Numbered from the stretch's first letter, positions 1 through 12,094 are shown. The stretch is DNA of 64,000 bases from Peronospora farinosa (GCA_947646735.1 CANTFK010000863.1:248001-312000), one strand, 5' to 3'. The notes: a model not told the origin generated them from the sequence alone. Made by a program: numbers and translations.

Positions 1-589
1 TTTTCTGACAATCGCCACAAAAAGATGATAAACCGATCGATCTTGCAGGAAAAACTTCTTAAAATTATACCCGTGCGACGCGAAAAGGATAAAGGTGGAA
101 CGATTGGCTTAACGACTGACTCATCATTGAACAATCACTTCTGAGATTATAATTGGAAGTGAAGCTAGAGCTGATGTAGTCTTATGCAACCCTTGAGCTT
201 TGATAGCTACGTAATGACACTAAGGAAGTTTTCTCAGGAGAACATTGTGGTCTGCAGAACTACATTGCACCGGATACTCGTGCATCGAAAGACCCGTGAA
301 TTTTTTTGTGGATGTGTGAGCAGACTGTTATTGACCGTTTTGGTTGACAAGATTTCTGAAAAGTCGACAGTGATTCTTGTACCCCAAGAGATGTCTCCTG
401 TCTGTTACGAGGGCTGTGCAGTGCCGGCTGCCGATTGACGATGGTGTATTGGAACATTTTTGTCGCTAGGAGGTGGTAGGCGCCACTGCTCACGTCCCTA
501 TCTCTCCGTTGTTCGTTGATAGCGACCGCTTGGAGTTGACGAAAAAGGACTTGTTTGACTGTCGCTACCTCTTGCTATGTGGCCGCACT
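1..589. other. No recognisable gene
   Basis: I see no coding region, RNA gene or clear repeat here. Short open frames exist on both strands, but none has recognisable protein motifs. The stretch may belong to the same decayed repeat as the next entry. Confidence 0.5.
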
Positions 590-1270
590 TACCTGCTTAT
601 GAACACTCTTGTTACGCCGAAGTGGTTACGCAGACGGAGCAAACTATCCACCATATTCTTTTCCAGGCCCGGCCAACGATGTCTGTGTTGTCTGGGAACA
701 CGTGCAAGATAGTCGCCCGCACTTTTGGAGGTAGCTCCGGTGCCAATTGTGAGAACGCTGCTTGTTTGTACAAGACCATATGATACCTCCGATCGTGTCC
801 ACGTGCATGATAATATGTGCCCAAGATCTGGACGCACCGACGCAGTCCAAGAGGATATGTAGTAGTCCTTCGTGTTGCTTGGTGCAGGCCACATGCCTCT
901 TGCATGTCGAGCCATGTCGCGTCATGGCAAGTGCAGATTCAACTGATGGGTAGCTGCTCTGCAGCATACCGACCTGGTGTTGCGTGAGAGTATGTCCGTG
1001 TTCCCAGAGATGTGCCGGTGAATACGACATTGGAAAGTAGGTGCCGTCTTGTGAGCCGTCTCGGTGTTGTAGCTTGGCGACTACCGCCGTAAGCGCTGGA
1101 TGTAGCTTTCGTTTGGCGCGATAAAGGTTGGCGATGTTGTTGTTGGAGAGCGCTAGGCTCCATGGGAACCCATGCAGCTGCGGATGCGCTGTGATTACAA
1201 GCGCCGTGTTCCGTAATCGGTGTTGTATATTCACCAGCCCCTGTTGATCCGTTTCGAGCACATTGGTCAT
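590..1270 (-). pseudogene. Possible decayed non-LTR retrotransposon (reverse transcriptase 3' end)
   Basis: The minus strand holds an open frame of about 208 codons. Its last third contains a Cys/His pattern (C-x2-H, then H-x-L-L-x-C about 15 residues on, then A-x3-W). This resembles the zinc-binding tail found after the reverse transcriptase of LINE-type elements. Overlapping minus frames continue the likeness with Trp-rich segments, which suggests several frameshifts. No catalytic reverse transcriptase motif is visible, so this would be only a 3' remnant. It could also be chance open DNA. The call is weak. Confidence 0.3.
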
Positions 1271-1834
1271 GTAATCGATGATTCAATGAACTCCGTTGCT
1301 GGCTTGATTAAGGGCGATAAAGGCGAGGTTGCCGCTGGCGTGTGCTTGCTGGTGCTCGTGTATAACCCCCTCGCTTCTATATATCCACATGTCCTTGTGC
1401 AGTACTTCAGGTCCGTTCCGCAGCGTTACCTGAGCCGGTATTTGCATTACTTCTGCTTCGTGTAGATAGGGACTTGCTACCAGTATAGCCCCAGTTTAAA
1501 AATTGCATGGTAAGTATCAGCCCTGATCTTTTGAGCCGATTACGGTAATCCAGTGTTAACACTCATCGAATGTGTATGGAGCTAGCATGCAGGTGTGTCG
1601 CAGTGGATACTTCTTTGTTAATAGCATCATCTCCTTGTCATTCACTATCCAAAGATTCTGATCCCACCTGTAAGTCGCCCGTCCGACAATCCTTGTGCTC
1701 CTGGATGGACAAGTTTGTACGAGTCGGGATGTCTTCTGCTTCTAGATCCGTCTGGTAGAATGATTGTTAAGAATGGTTGTCAACTTCAAGCCTACATAAC
1801 CACATAGTATGCCAATCATCAGGTCCTTTATTCG
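1271..1834. other. No recognisable gene; upstream region of TRMO
   Basis: I see nothing coding in this stretch. The end nearest position 1834 presumably carries the promoter and 5' UTR of the tRNA methyltransferase gene, but I could not recognise an initiator or TATA motif. Confidence 0.4.
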
Positions 1835-2863
1835 ATGATTTTGATGCAGTGGACAACAGCGTCGTTAGTGGCGTCAGGTGCTCTTTGCGCGACATTAGGC
1901 GCTTGCTTCAGTCGGTATATTTTCTTCAAAGAATCGCGAGATCCTCAAAGCAGCTACGACTCTTTAGTGAAAGAGCTGGAGCAAGAAATTGAGCGGCAGA
2001 AGCATCTACGGGCGCAGGAACGGACCGGCCGGACCAACGCCGAGCGGGAGGCGCGTGAAGCTGTACAGCGGCAACAGGAGGCTGTAGGTTATCAATTGAA
2101 GGCTGTGGCCTATGTGCAGTCATGTTTTGCAGACCGACGCGGCACTCCGAGGCAAGGCGGCCTTGTGAAGAACTCACGAGCACGCATCACGTTCAAGACG
2201 AGTATCTCGCCGGCGTCTCTCGAGTGTCTGGAGCAATTTAGCCACTTATGGGTGCTCTTCGTCTTCCACGAAAACACGAACCTTGCCAAAGGAGCCGCTA
2301 AGTCCACATTCCCAGCCAAAATTGCACCTCCTCGACTTGCTGGGAAGAAAGTTGGCCTCTTTTCAACCCGCACGCCACACCGTCCGAACTCTGTCGGCCT
2401 TTCGGTCGTCAAAATTGAAGCTGTTTATGATCGGTGCATTGAGATCAGTGGCCATGATCTTGTGGATGGCACGCCAGTGCTCGATGTGAAACCATACGTG
2501 CCTGCAGACAATGTGCTGGGCTATGTTGTGCCAGATTGGGTGGCTGCTGAGACAGATGTGATTGCAAGACCTGTCGAGTTCATGGCGGAAGCTACGGCGT
2601 CACTGACAGAACTCGTGGACGCAAAGTTGTCGTCTTTCTACTCAAATGTGGCAGATTTGAAGACTGCGATTGAGCAGATGCTCGTCTTGGATATTCGTAG
2701 CGTGCACCAGGGACGCGGACAGACTGCTGCGGCCCAGCAGTTTCAGTGTCGTTTTGATACCGTGCAAATCGAGTTTACAACACTGGACGAATGCATCCGC
2801 GTGCTGAGCTGCACATGTTATACCAAGCCACAGCGGTCGCATCTGGGCCTGCTAAAACAATAA
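1835..2863 (+). CDS. TRMO: tRNA (adenine(37)-N6)-methyltransferase, TrmO/TsaA family
   Basis: This single-exon gene encodes 342 residues. The TsaA-like fold starts near residue 86. It contains the signature RTPHRPNSVG (residues 179-188) and the block DLVDGTPVLDVKPYVP (208-223), both typical of TrmO. The family uses S-adenosylmethionine to methylate N6 of t6A37 in tRNA(Thr), as in bacteria and human TRMO/C9orf156. The C-terminal part keeps the eukaryotic/bacterial TrmO extension (IEQMLVLDIRSVHQGRG and a late SHLGLLKQ end). Residues 5-24 form a hydrophobic stretch, followed by a charged, Gln/Glu/Arg-rich coiled coil (about 40-85). This suggests membrane anchoring or an organelle-targeting leader. 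The start is the first Met of the frame, and it precedes the hydrophobic segment directly. The gene converges with UGGT, whose stop lies about 100 bp downstream. Confidence 0.9.
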   Translation: MILMQWTTASLVASGALCATLGACFSRYIFFKESRDPQSSYDSLVKELEQEIERQKHLRAQERTGRTNAEREAREAVQRQQEAVGYQLKAVAYVQSCFADRRGTPRQGGLVKNSRARITFKTSISPASLECLEQFSHLWVLFVFHENTNLAKGAAKSTFPAKIAPPRLAGKKVGLFSTRTPHRPNSVGLSVVKIEAVYDRCIEISGHDLVDGTPVLDVKPYVPADNVLGYVVPDWVAAETDVIARPVEFMAEATASLTELVDAKLSSFYSNVADLKTAIEQMLVLDIRSVHQGRGQTAAAQQFQCRFDTVQIEFTTLDECIRVLSCTCYTKPQRSHLGLLKQ

Positions 2864-2966
2864 CAGGAAGGAATAGTTTACAACCCAGATATTAACTCAA
2901 GTCACGATTGCTGGCTTTGAAGTCCCCTTTTTGTTAAAGCGATTGGTGGACCGCGAAAGTTCATAC

Positions 2967-5900
2967 TTACGCAGCAGCCTGAGCTGTGTATTTCGTCTCA
3001 GCATCCTTAATCTCTTGGTCAAGCTCAATCCAGGACTCTTTGAAGAGTTCGCCTGCGATGACACGCTTGGCCATATCCAGCTTCGGCTCCTTGTGCTTCG
3101 GGTTGTTGCACAAGTCAATAGTCTTAGCTGTAGCCTTGGTCTCGTCACTACACCACGATTCACACCAGAGCCACTCTTGTGGCAACGAGAAAATAGGAAG
3201 CTGGTGCTGCACAAAGTTCGGCAGGTCCTGGTCCAGGTTCGCCAGTGAGTTGGGGTCAGCGCTCAGTTGGCTATAGGTTGCACGCAGCATGTCGCCTGCA
3301 GCCATCTGACGGAAAACCGCCAGGTCAACTACGTAAAGAGCACTGATGTGATATGGTTTTCCGCGCAGATGGTCCTTCCAGTAACCTTGACGCCAAAATT
3401 GAAAGCCAACGTTGCGAGAATCGCAGAACGGCGTGTAGCCATATGGCTTCCCTTCCATATCAAGTTCCAGGAGTTCCTTCAAGTCAGCACGCACGACTTG
3501 GTCAGCATCCACATATATGATCTTTTGCACACCCAGCGGGAACAACACGTCCAGAAAGAGAATCTTGTAGCCCCAGATAATGCGCTGCTTCTCAGTCTGT
3601 TGACGCAGCCAATTAGGCCATTTGTACGTAATAAGTCGAATATCCATGCCAAGCTGTTCACGCAGCGCTGGAATGGATGCTTTAAAGTCAGGTGACAAAA
3701 AGTTCTCAAGCACCCAAAATGTCACCGGATTGTTGGTGCGCTTGAGAACGCTTAACATCATGATCTTGACAAAGCGTTCATATAAGTAACCGGATGCTAC
3801 CGAGAAAACGTGGATGGTCTCTCCCGTGCGCTGCTTCTGCTGCATGGCATTACCCTCATTAGTAAGGTCTGTTTCGTCAGTTTTGTCAGCCACAGCTTGA
3901 GGAGTCGATTCTATCTCATTGTCGTGCTTGCCCATCACCTTAAGCATTGAGCTCCAGTACGAGCGAAGAGCTCCATCATCCTTGCCGGTCGATTTCGCAT
4001 CAGCGTCAGACTTTGATTTACTTGATGTTGCTGCATCCTCGACCGACTGCAATAGCTCTTCGTGTTCCATGCCATCTTTCTTACGAACAAGCAGCTGGAA
4101 AATGTGAGAGCCAAAGTCGTAAACTATGATGGGGTGGGTCTTCAACGTAAGATCTGTCTCTGGGTCAATGATGTCGAAAAGATCGGCTGCTCTTCCTCTT
4201 GCCAGATGCAAGGACCAGACACCAGGCGTTGCCTGCAGTTGAAAGTACCCCAAGTTCTTCATAACTAGGGTGTCACGGTGCAGTAGTTGAGCACCAACTT
4301 CGCGCTCAAGGGCCAGCTGCAGACCGTTGGGCGGTGAATACATCTGCAACGTCGCATCGCGGCACTGGCCATACACCAGAAGACTCTCCAACCGGAACAC
4401 CGCTCTGGTCGTAGACTTCACCTCTGTCAAACTTTCAGGATCCACCCTCAAATTGTCCAGGTCATCACCAGCGTGAAGGCTCTGTACGTTCCACGCCTCA
4501 GGGGTGTCAATTTTCATAGTCAAAATTGGTTGCACAGGTAATTTGCGAAACTCGACGCTTGTTGCAGCAAGTGATGGCCTTTTCTCAAAGAGGTATCGGT
4601 AAAAGCGATGCAAGGGGAATTCCGTGTACTCATCTGCAGGTACCAGCACCAGCTCGATAGTTGCGTTTAGCTGTGAGTGAAACGTCCGGAGCATGGAGCT
4701 AATCACCTGCGCTGCCTCGGATAGCGGATCCACGTAGGCTGCGACCTGAAGGGACGGATCACCAGGCAGTCGAACAGAGTTCAGAGAGTTCTCTTCCACT
4801 TCCAGGCGCGATTCTCGCTCGGTCTTCACGTACTTATCAACAATGCCTGTAGTCTTCATGATATCAAAACTTAGTTTATCAGCATCTTCAGTCGTCTGAA
4901 TGACACTGCGCTTGAGAAGCGCCTTGGCCACAGGCTGGGTGCGGTACTGGAGGTCGAATTTCGCGATAGTTGCCATATCTCCATCTGAAAACGACTGAGA
5001 CGGAAGAATCACTTGCCTACCGTTGATAAACAGGTGTGGAAGGGCAATCTTGGAAGAGCCTTCTTCACTTTCTTCTTCAAATGCAGGCGGGAACCGCGAG
5101 CGTAGAAGCGTGTTAAACTGCGTAAGGATGTCGCGCTGCGTTGTGGTCAGCCATCCCCCTATCTTGTTTTCCAAAAGAGCTAGAACCTTATCATACACCA
5201 GGTCCTTGCTACTATCTTTATTCTTCGTCGTTTTCCAAATTCCTATAAGCTTCTCTTTCATCGCATCAGCCGTCTTCTGCATGATAACACAGTTTAGCGC
5301 TTCCAATATGAACTTAATATGGGCTTCTTTGTCTGAATTACCCACAGCAACAAGAATGGCAGCTACAAGTTCCCCCACATTGTTGCTCATATCATTGGTC
5401 TTGCTTTCGCCCTTTAGCTGAGGTACAACTCCAACTCGTAAAGATTGCTCAGAGTCTTCTAGTACAGCCTTTACAACCCGATAGGCATAACTGGCATCCC
5501 GCAAGTCACTCAAGTCCGCTGGGAAAATCACAGTCTGCATTTTTGGCACAATCCTAGAGCCAGGCGCATGCAAATACGTGATTGCAGGCCATGCTGCAGC
5601 CTCAAGTCGACCATCCACATCATCAGCAAAAAGATGGGATTCCACTTCTATGTCCCCTGGATGTCTGTTTTCCGGGCTCTCGAAAATTGACAAGAAAGCA
5701 GGGTGCGCGTTTTGAGCAATCAAAAGTTCCTCAACAAGATCCATCTCATTGTCCAGCATGCCTCGGTGAGCCATGTCAACATACAATGGTTGGTCACGTC
5801 CAAAGCTGTTCATCATCGACCGCTGAATGTCCAGATCCTTTTGAATCACACCATTGAAAACGAATGAGCCCAACGGCACGTGCTTCATGTGAATAAACTC

Positions 5901-8133
5901 TGTCATGGCCAGCAATTCATTGTCGAACTGGTCGCTTCTCAGGTATGCCAGCGCCTCCTCTTCGTTTTCTTCAAACGTTCCAATGTCGACAGCAGCACCG
6001 GTGTAAGCTTCTAGCAAGTTTTCTACCAGAACCTCAGCCTGTTCAATTCCACCGACCCGCTCTAGAAATGCTGAGGCGATTTTTCTTGTAGAGACGGTAT
6101 GGTCAGTTTCCACTTCTGCTTCGCCGGTCTTCTCGTTCCCACTCTCTGGAGTCTTGTTTTCCGCGCTAGCAGTATCCTTAGACTGCGCCAGCATCAACAG
6201 CTTAGCAAAATGCCAGGGAGTTGCCTTTTCGTAATCCTTCAATGACTTGTACTTCTTTAACAGAGCTCGGCGATCATCAGATGTCTTGCTCGCCATGAGC
6301 TCCTTCGAAGAAATGAGAAGTGCCCATTGTACAGGAGCACCACGCATACGCATAAACGCAATGTGGGTTAGCGCTGCACGGCCTGCGCCTGTTAGTGGGT
6401 CAAGTACAAGAATGCATTCATACATATTCTTGCGAACAAAAATGAGGTTCCAAGCAGGACGTCTAAGCAGGTTTACATCAGGCGGCCAGTCGGCATAGTT
6501 CGAATCAATTTCAATGTTGTTCAGGTACAAAGGGGTCGTTCCATTCATGGATCCACGCATGTGGATACGAACCACAGGTTGCTCTTGGTTCGTTTCACGC
6601 ACATGTGTCAGCATGTCCTCCAGTTCCGATTGGTTCAAGGCTAAACGGCCTAGCTGCTTCGCTACCGACCACTCTTCTTTTAGTGTCTTCATGAAGTCAA
6701 ATACATTGAAAGAGCGTTCCATCGGGTCCACCGCAATACCATTCATGATGAACTTGTTTGTCAGTAGTCTACTTGCAGCTTGCATTCGCGTAACAGAAAT
6801 TTCTTTACGAAGCTCGGGGGAAATTATTTTTCGCGAAAACACCAGCTTTTTTACTTGCACAGGGAAGTCCTGTGAAAGTGTTTCAAGCATCTTCAGTGGA
6901 TTCTTTGCATCCATGATTGCACGCGCAGCACTCACGCCTACATCCTTCAAATGCCAGGCCTTCAGCTCCTGCTCTTGATCGCCATCTGCCTTTTTGACCA
7001 AGATGTCGTAAAAATGTTTCAAATCATCAGCAATAGCTTTATGACGAGCCATAAGAGGTTTAAACAGGAATCCTCCGACCTCTTCGTCCTCAATATCTTC
7101 CTCCTCTTCATTCTCTTCCTCATCCCCTTTACCATCGCCAACGGCATTCTCCTCTCCTGTCTTTTTCGAATCATCAAAAGTCTTGTACTCCATATTCTTG
7201 ATATCTAGCGCCACACCATATCCTTGTAATAACGTATCCAACGGCGAATCACGCGGATAGTGACGGACCATATACTGAATCTCATCTTTCTTTGCTTTCT
7301 TGGCAAGGTTCGTGTGAAAAGCATAGAACTTTTCCGTGCCCACAAGTCCATATAGAATCACCGACATGGGCGTTTTCACAGCGCTTGACGCAATGTGCGG
7401 ATACTTGTGGTCCACCTGCAACTCGACATCATTGCTACCAGCGGCCACACACACTTCGTGAGTCTCCTGTTGCTTGTTTCCATGTAGAATAGCCTCCAAC
7501 TCATTAACCGAGCAAGCCACAGACTCGACACATTGTGGTTCTTGATAAAATACCGCCCACGTGTCCACATCCGCTCCACACAGACGTGCCTTCGAGTCCA
7601 GAGCTAATTGACGGAACATCTCCACCTTCACTGAATAAGCGCGTGTTGCCAGCATCAGTTCCAAGATCTAGAGCACTCACAGTATAGTCAATCGACATTT
7701 CAATTGTATTCCTACTAAGTACCGTAAAACCAGTCTTTACGCACATTTTTAGAGCCAGGAGCGATACTCTCAGCAATAAACACTGCAAGTGCCCCCAGTG
7801 CATCCACGTCGTTCCTTATGTCATTAACGTACGATGTGCGTGTACTGAGCTCATCGACAAATTTCCAGAAGTAAAGCGGATTTTCCTCTGCTAGAAACTC
7901 GCTATATCACCCATACAAAAACACTGTCAAAAAATCATCGAGATCATTGGAAAGAATCTATTGACTGACTCATACCTCGTCTCTAGAAGCGGGAAAAACG
8001 GGGAGCTGGGCCAACTTGCCGTCAAGTTCACATGGACACCACGTGCAGACGTCACCGAAAGCTGCACCGTCGCTACCAATGCTGCTAAGCCGGCGTTTAG
8101 CAACGTTGTCACCCTCATTTTTTTGTCTTCCAA
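2967..8133 (-). CDS. UGGT: UDP-glucose:glycoprotein glucosyltransferase
   Basis: UGGT is the ER-lumen folding sensor that re-glucosylates misfolded N-glycoproteins so they re-enter the calnexin cycle. I reconstruct three exons: 8133-7976, 7901-7745 and 7667-2967. The introns are 74 and 77 nt with donors GTATGA and GTGCGT. The phases agree and give about 1,671 residues, the usual family length. Exon 1 gives a signal peptide and the conserved start VNLTASWPSSPFFPLLET, which joins to SEFLAEENPLYFWKF in exon 2. The middle holds the thioredoxin-like and beta-sandwich regions, with an acidic loop near residues 280-300. The C-terminal ~280 residues are the GT24 catalytic domain, with the DxD motif in IYVDADQVVR. 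Met at 8133 or 8118 could be the start; the latter lies directly before the hydrophobic signal. No KDEL/HDEL-type tail is visible. The stop codon lies inside a perfect GTAAGT donor, so a further 3' exon is possible. Confidence 0.93.
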
Positions 8134-8463
8134 TGATCTTATAAACTTGACTGATTCTTGATAGCCACGTGGAAGTGAGGGCGTTATATATTGTCATTCC
8201 GTCGCATTGGGATGTTTGTCATGTACTGTACTGCTCCTCTTCCCTCCGTTATCGCATAGGTGCTTACCTATCATTTCGCATACGTCCCCACTCCACTCGC
8301 CGCTAGTACGAAGTGAGATCGGCAGCGCGTGGTGCTTGCGTTTGTGCGTCTCTATCATTCTCTACAGAAGCAGTCGAGGATTTGCAAATCATCCGTTGTT
8401 ATTGCCAGTGTCTTCTCTACCTATTCATACCTTCTTTTACCTCTTAATCGTCCCATATCCACC
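8134..8463. promoter_or_regulatory. Shared divergent promoter region of UGGT and SNRNP70
   Basis: About 330 bp separate the start codons of two divergent genes, so both promoters must lie here or in the 5' UTRs. The part next to SNRNP70 is rich in C/T (for example around 8215-8310 and 8395-8460). I recognise no TATA box. The call is from context only. Confidence 0.45.
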
Positions 8464-9432
8464 ATGAACAATCCAAACGCGCACCGCAAGATGACGCCCA
8501 AGGGCCAGATGAGCTCTAGCGGCATGGGACCCGCCATCATGCACTTGCCCACGCACCTGAAAGTTTTGTTTGAGCCTAATGCACCGCTGGACCATTTACC
8601 ACGTCTAGTGAAGCGCAAAATGCCGCCGTATTCCGGTCTTGCCGACTTCTTGGACACGTTCGAGACGGAGAAGCCACCGCCTCGAGAAGTGCAAGAGACG
8701 CCCAAGGAGCGTCGTGACCGTCGTCGACAGGAAAAGATGGCAGAAAACAATGCCAAGATGAAGGAAGATCAAGCCAAGTGGGATCCAAACGCAGAAGACC
8801 CAAGGAAAACTCAAGACGCGTACAAGACGCTCTTTGTAGGACGCATTAGCTACGAGACTACAAAGCAGCAGCTTCGTCACGAGTTTGAGCAATACGGACC
8901 TGTCAAGAGTGTTCGACTGGTGGAAGATCCAGAAGGCAAGTCACGCGGCTACGGCTTTGTGGAGTATGAGAAGGAGGCGGATATGAAGGCTGCATTCAAG
9001 TTTGCTGATGGCAAAAAGATCGATGGGCGGCGTGTAGTCGTGGATGTTGAGAGAGGACGTACCGTGCGTGACTGGTTGCCTCGTAAGTTTGGTGGTGGCA
9101 TTGGTGAAACTCGCAAGGGAGGGGCGGATGTTAATGTCAAGTACTCGGGAAGAGAAGCAATTGGACACTTTCAGGTGGGTGCGTCCCGTGATGAGGGAGC
9201 GACAAGGACGGATCGGTTTGGACCTCGCGAACCTCCGCGCGATAGAAGCCGCAGTCGTGGACGTGGACGTGAGCGACGTCGATCACGATCAAAATCGAGA
9301 TCGCGGGACCGACGACGCGATCGCGGCGGTGACCGCAGTCGTGACCGTGATCGCAGCCGTGACCGGGATCGTGGTCGTGATCGTGATCGCCGTAGCAGCC
9401 GTGGTTCGCGTGACTATTCCCGTAGACATTAA
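8464..9432 (+). CDS. SNRNP70: U1 small nuclear ribonucleoprotein 70 kDa
   Basis: The 322-residue protein binds stem-loop I of U1 snRNA and helps select 5' splice sites in the nucleus. Residues 1-95 match the U1-70K N-terminal domain (FEPNAPLDHLPRLVKRKMPPYSG). An RRM follows with RNP2 LFVGRI (123-128) and RNP1 RGYGFVEY (161-168), then the conserved DVERGRTVRDWLPRKFGGGIG. The C-terminal ~85 residues are Arg/Ser/Asp dipeptide repeats, the RS domain. I chose the Met at 8464, which is preceded by CCACC. The frame is open further upstream to 8329, but those 45 residues look like leader DNA. No introns. Confidence 0.96.
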   Translation: MNNPNAHRKMTPKGQMSSSGMGPAIMHLPTHLKVLFEPNAPLDHLPRLVKRKMPPYSGLADFLDTFETEKPPPREVQETPKERRDRRRQEKMAENNAKMKEDQAKWDPNAEDPRKTQDAYKTLFVGRISYETTKQQLRHEFEQYGPVKSVRLVEDPEGKSRGYGFVEYEKEADMKAAFKFADGKKIDGRRVVVDVERGRTVRDWLPRKFGGGIGETRKGGADVNVKYSGREAIGHFQVGASRDEGATRTDRFGPREPPRDRSRSRGRGRERRRSRSKSRSRDRRRDRGGDRSRDRDRSRDRDRGRDRDRRSSRGSRDYSRRH

Positions 9433-10037
9433 GCTCACATCGAAATGATGGCCGCGCTGAGGCGACGAAGGTACATTGTATTAGCGCATGGTTTTTTTAA
9501 CTATTACAAAGGTAAGGAAACCTTCATTGTGGAGCGGTGTCTCGCTTGTGCTCAGAAACGTTCCTGTCGAATGTCGTCGTATAATGCCATTACGTTCACT
9601 TCTCCGCCAGCGTAAGTTGTTTTGCTATATACCTTCAGCGTTTTACTGACGCCATTGCTACAATGACGCTACTGACTGATTGCTGAGACCGTGAGGAATG
9701 TGTATTGATCGTGACTAAGAACAAGCACCAGTTCCGAAATATCCGTCGTTGATAGATGGACATGATTGTATCGGCTTGATAAACTCGCATTGCTAGTTTT
9801 TTCGAAAAAGCTCGAATAACACTTCGTCCGATGAATATGCACCTATGCGAGCTTTTGATACTGTTGTCCCTACTGCAGGCGCAAAATGAAGTGGACGTGA
9901 TGGTTGAACGAGTGCAAACAACCGGGATGATTGTCGCTACGGAAGTGTCCAAAACAGACGACAATGACGGTATCAACCAAGCATTTTTTTGTCTTTTTGA
10001 GAGGTCATTTTAGTACCGAGATTACTATGACAAAGGT
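9433..10037. other. Intergenic, no recognisable gene
   Basis: This is the 3' side of SNRNP70. Open frames on both strands (the longest is about 113 codons, minus) have no family resemblance. I see no RNA gene. Confidence 0.5.
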
Positions 10038-10134
10038 GATGATGACGATGATGACGATGATGATGACGATGATGACGATGATGATGACGATGATGACGAT
10101 GATGATGACGATGATGACGACGATGATGACGATG
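10038..10134. repeat. Microsatellite/minisatellite of GATGATGAC units
   Basis: This tract of about 97 bp is built from GATGAC and GATGATGAC units with few interruptions (near 10118-10122). It is open in several frames, giving poly-Met/Thr or poly-Ile/Val translations that I regard as artefacts. Confidence 0.95.
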
Positions 10135-11628
10135 GAAACAGCGATGATGCCTGTTAGTTTCTTAGCACCACTGACACCGTAAGCCGCTTGGACCATCACT
10201 TTTGCATTGATCAAAAGCTGTCGATGTGGTTTGAGAACTCACTTCCAGCTATCACTTGCAAAATGAAACAAGTGAGCTTCACATCTCGTGTTATCGTGCG
10301 AGTATACAGGTCACAAAAGTGCTGTGGTTTTATGCTGCCTCAATCAGCTGTGAGATCGCACACACCATATAATCCTGGGACCATCCTGGACATATCTTAT
10401 GGTCTAGTTATTTAAGCACCGACCTACCGACCTGTTATTTACGCACCGACTTCGGTCTCGGGTTCGATCAAGACTTTTCGATACTCTTGTATCGGAGTGC
10501 ACGACCGACCGCTCCAAAAGCAAAGATAATAACCTCTTAAAAATTGATGCTATCGATCTTTCCTAGCGAAGTTGATGACAACATTAATAGAATGAGTACT
10601 AGGGTGTTTACCCGTCGTTCCGACGGACACGGCGCGCGAACTCTACGCTGATATATATTGCTTATCATTTTACCTTAGAATATCCGGTTGACTCATGTAA
10701 ATTGATAAGAATGAAAGTCAATGTTAGAAAGGATAGTGTTGACAGGTTGTCAGGCTTTCAAGGTTCGAGTGCAATACCTTGGGATGGCGTCAATGTTTGT
10801 GTGACAGCTTGAAAGTTTAGACAAAGCATACGGTTTCAATGTGGGAGACACCGTACGAGATGGTCAGGTAAGACGGATGCCATCTGACACTTACATGGTC
10901 AAGGTGCAGTGTCGTTAGGGTGCATGTTGTTAAGTTGACAAGCTAGAGTAGTAAATGCTAAATATATTTTTCTTTTACTTCCAACAACCTTGCACAAGTG
11001 CAGTAATTACAAGCATCAAACTTCTACAGGCTATGAGGCGCCATTAAGTGTGATGGCGGTGCAGCTAGAAAAGATGGAACCGCCGTAGTAAACGACGACC
11101 TTAACCAAGCCGACGACCACCACTTAGTAGAGAAGTCAACAGCGCCCGTGGCGATGATGGACAAGGTGCTAGCTATGATCGGGGACCTATCCGAGGATAA
11201 AGGTCTCGCAGAAGGAGCAAGTCGGCAAGCACCAAAAGGCTCCCCGGAACCGATAATTTTTGGTTCAGTTTTGGGTGTCGGAGCGGAGACGAGTCTTCAG
11301 GCTTTGAAGCGCACACCGTCACCAAAGAAGTCGTCAAATGTGTCGCCAGCGATCTAGTCCAGGGTCAGGTGTCACAATCAGGCAGATGTTGGAGGACGTC
11401 CTGCGGCCCATGTTGCCGCGGACTACACCATAGGGGTAGGTAGGTATTATAGGCAGGAATGCTTGCAGGTTACTATTCCGGTGTGGTTATTCCGAACAGG
11501 ATGTATGCTCACCCTAGACCGCAAGCTGCGGGTAAGCTGGACGCACAGCATCGACAGACGCGTTACCTTTTGATGGCAAGGAACTTTACCATGGACTTGA
11601 TAGTGGGTTTTTTAGAATAGGGCAAGGG
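10135..11628. other. AT-moderate intergenic DNA with a small ORF remnant
   Basis: I recognise no gene. A 69-codon plus-strand frame at 11148-11357 (…PEPIIFGSVLGVGAETSLQALKRTPSPK…) reads like a low-complexity fragment of a protein. It might be a gag remnant of another retroelement, but I cannot place it. The stretch ends at the target-site duplication of the outer gypsy element. Confidence 0.4.
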
Positions 11629-11633
11629 ATTTG
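11629..11633. repeat. Target-site duplication (left) of the outer gypsy element
   Basis: The 5-bp sequence ATTTG precedes the left LTR. The identical ATTTG follows the right LTR at 27422-27426. A 5-bp duplication is typical of Ty3/gypsy integration. Confidence 0.9.
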
Positions 11634-12092
11634 TGTAACGGGGTGAGCCGTTTCATAATATTGACACTTATATGAAGTGTCAATAAAAATATTATAATAG
11701 CTAGTAATATTTGACAATATTACCTTTTCTTATAATATTGTTCCTAGATCTCCTTGAAGTTGGAGATGCCCTCTCATTGGTTGATATGGGCCATCATATC
11801 AACCAACGCGCTGACCAATGACCGATGGACGCGCGCAATGAGTGGAGGGCAAGTCGTCAACATACATAGTTGTAGTTTAATATAGTTAACATAGGTTATA
11901 ACAGATTAGTTTTATTAGATAGCTAACTATATTAAATACAGTTTCCTTTTTCTCTACTTCTAAGCGTATCGTTTAGAAGTAAAGCTTCATCTACCTCTTG
12001 TGTAAGAGAGGTAATTGAGGCACCTGCTTTCACTGTAATCAGTGAAAGTAGACTATACTGTAATCAGTATAATCGGAGGGTGCCCCATTACA
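11634..12092 (+). repeat. 5' LTR of the outer gypsy element
   Basis: This LTR is 459 bp, begins TGTAACG and ends CCCCATTACA. It is AT-rich at its start and pairs with 26962-27421. The 3' part contains hairpins such as CTTTCACTG-TAAT-CAGTGAAAG. Confidence 0.95.
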
Positions 12093-12094
12093 CC

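Noticed and set aside
184..783. Small plus-strand frames near the window start
   Set aside because: They show no family likeness and overlap each other in different frames. They are probably chance frames in decayed DNA.
8329..8463. Upstream extension of SNRNP70
   Set aside because: The extra 45 residues have no likeness to U1-70K, and the Met at 8464 has a good start context.
10038..10134. Regular repeats resembling a CRISPR-like or coding repeat array
   Set aside because: The units have no distinct spacers. It is a simple GATGAC/GATGATGAC satellite, and its open frames are by-products.
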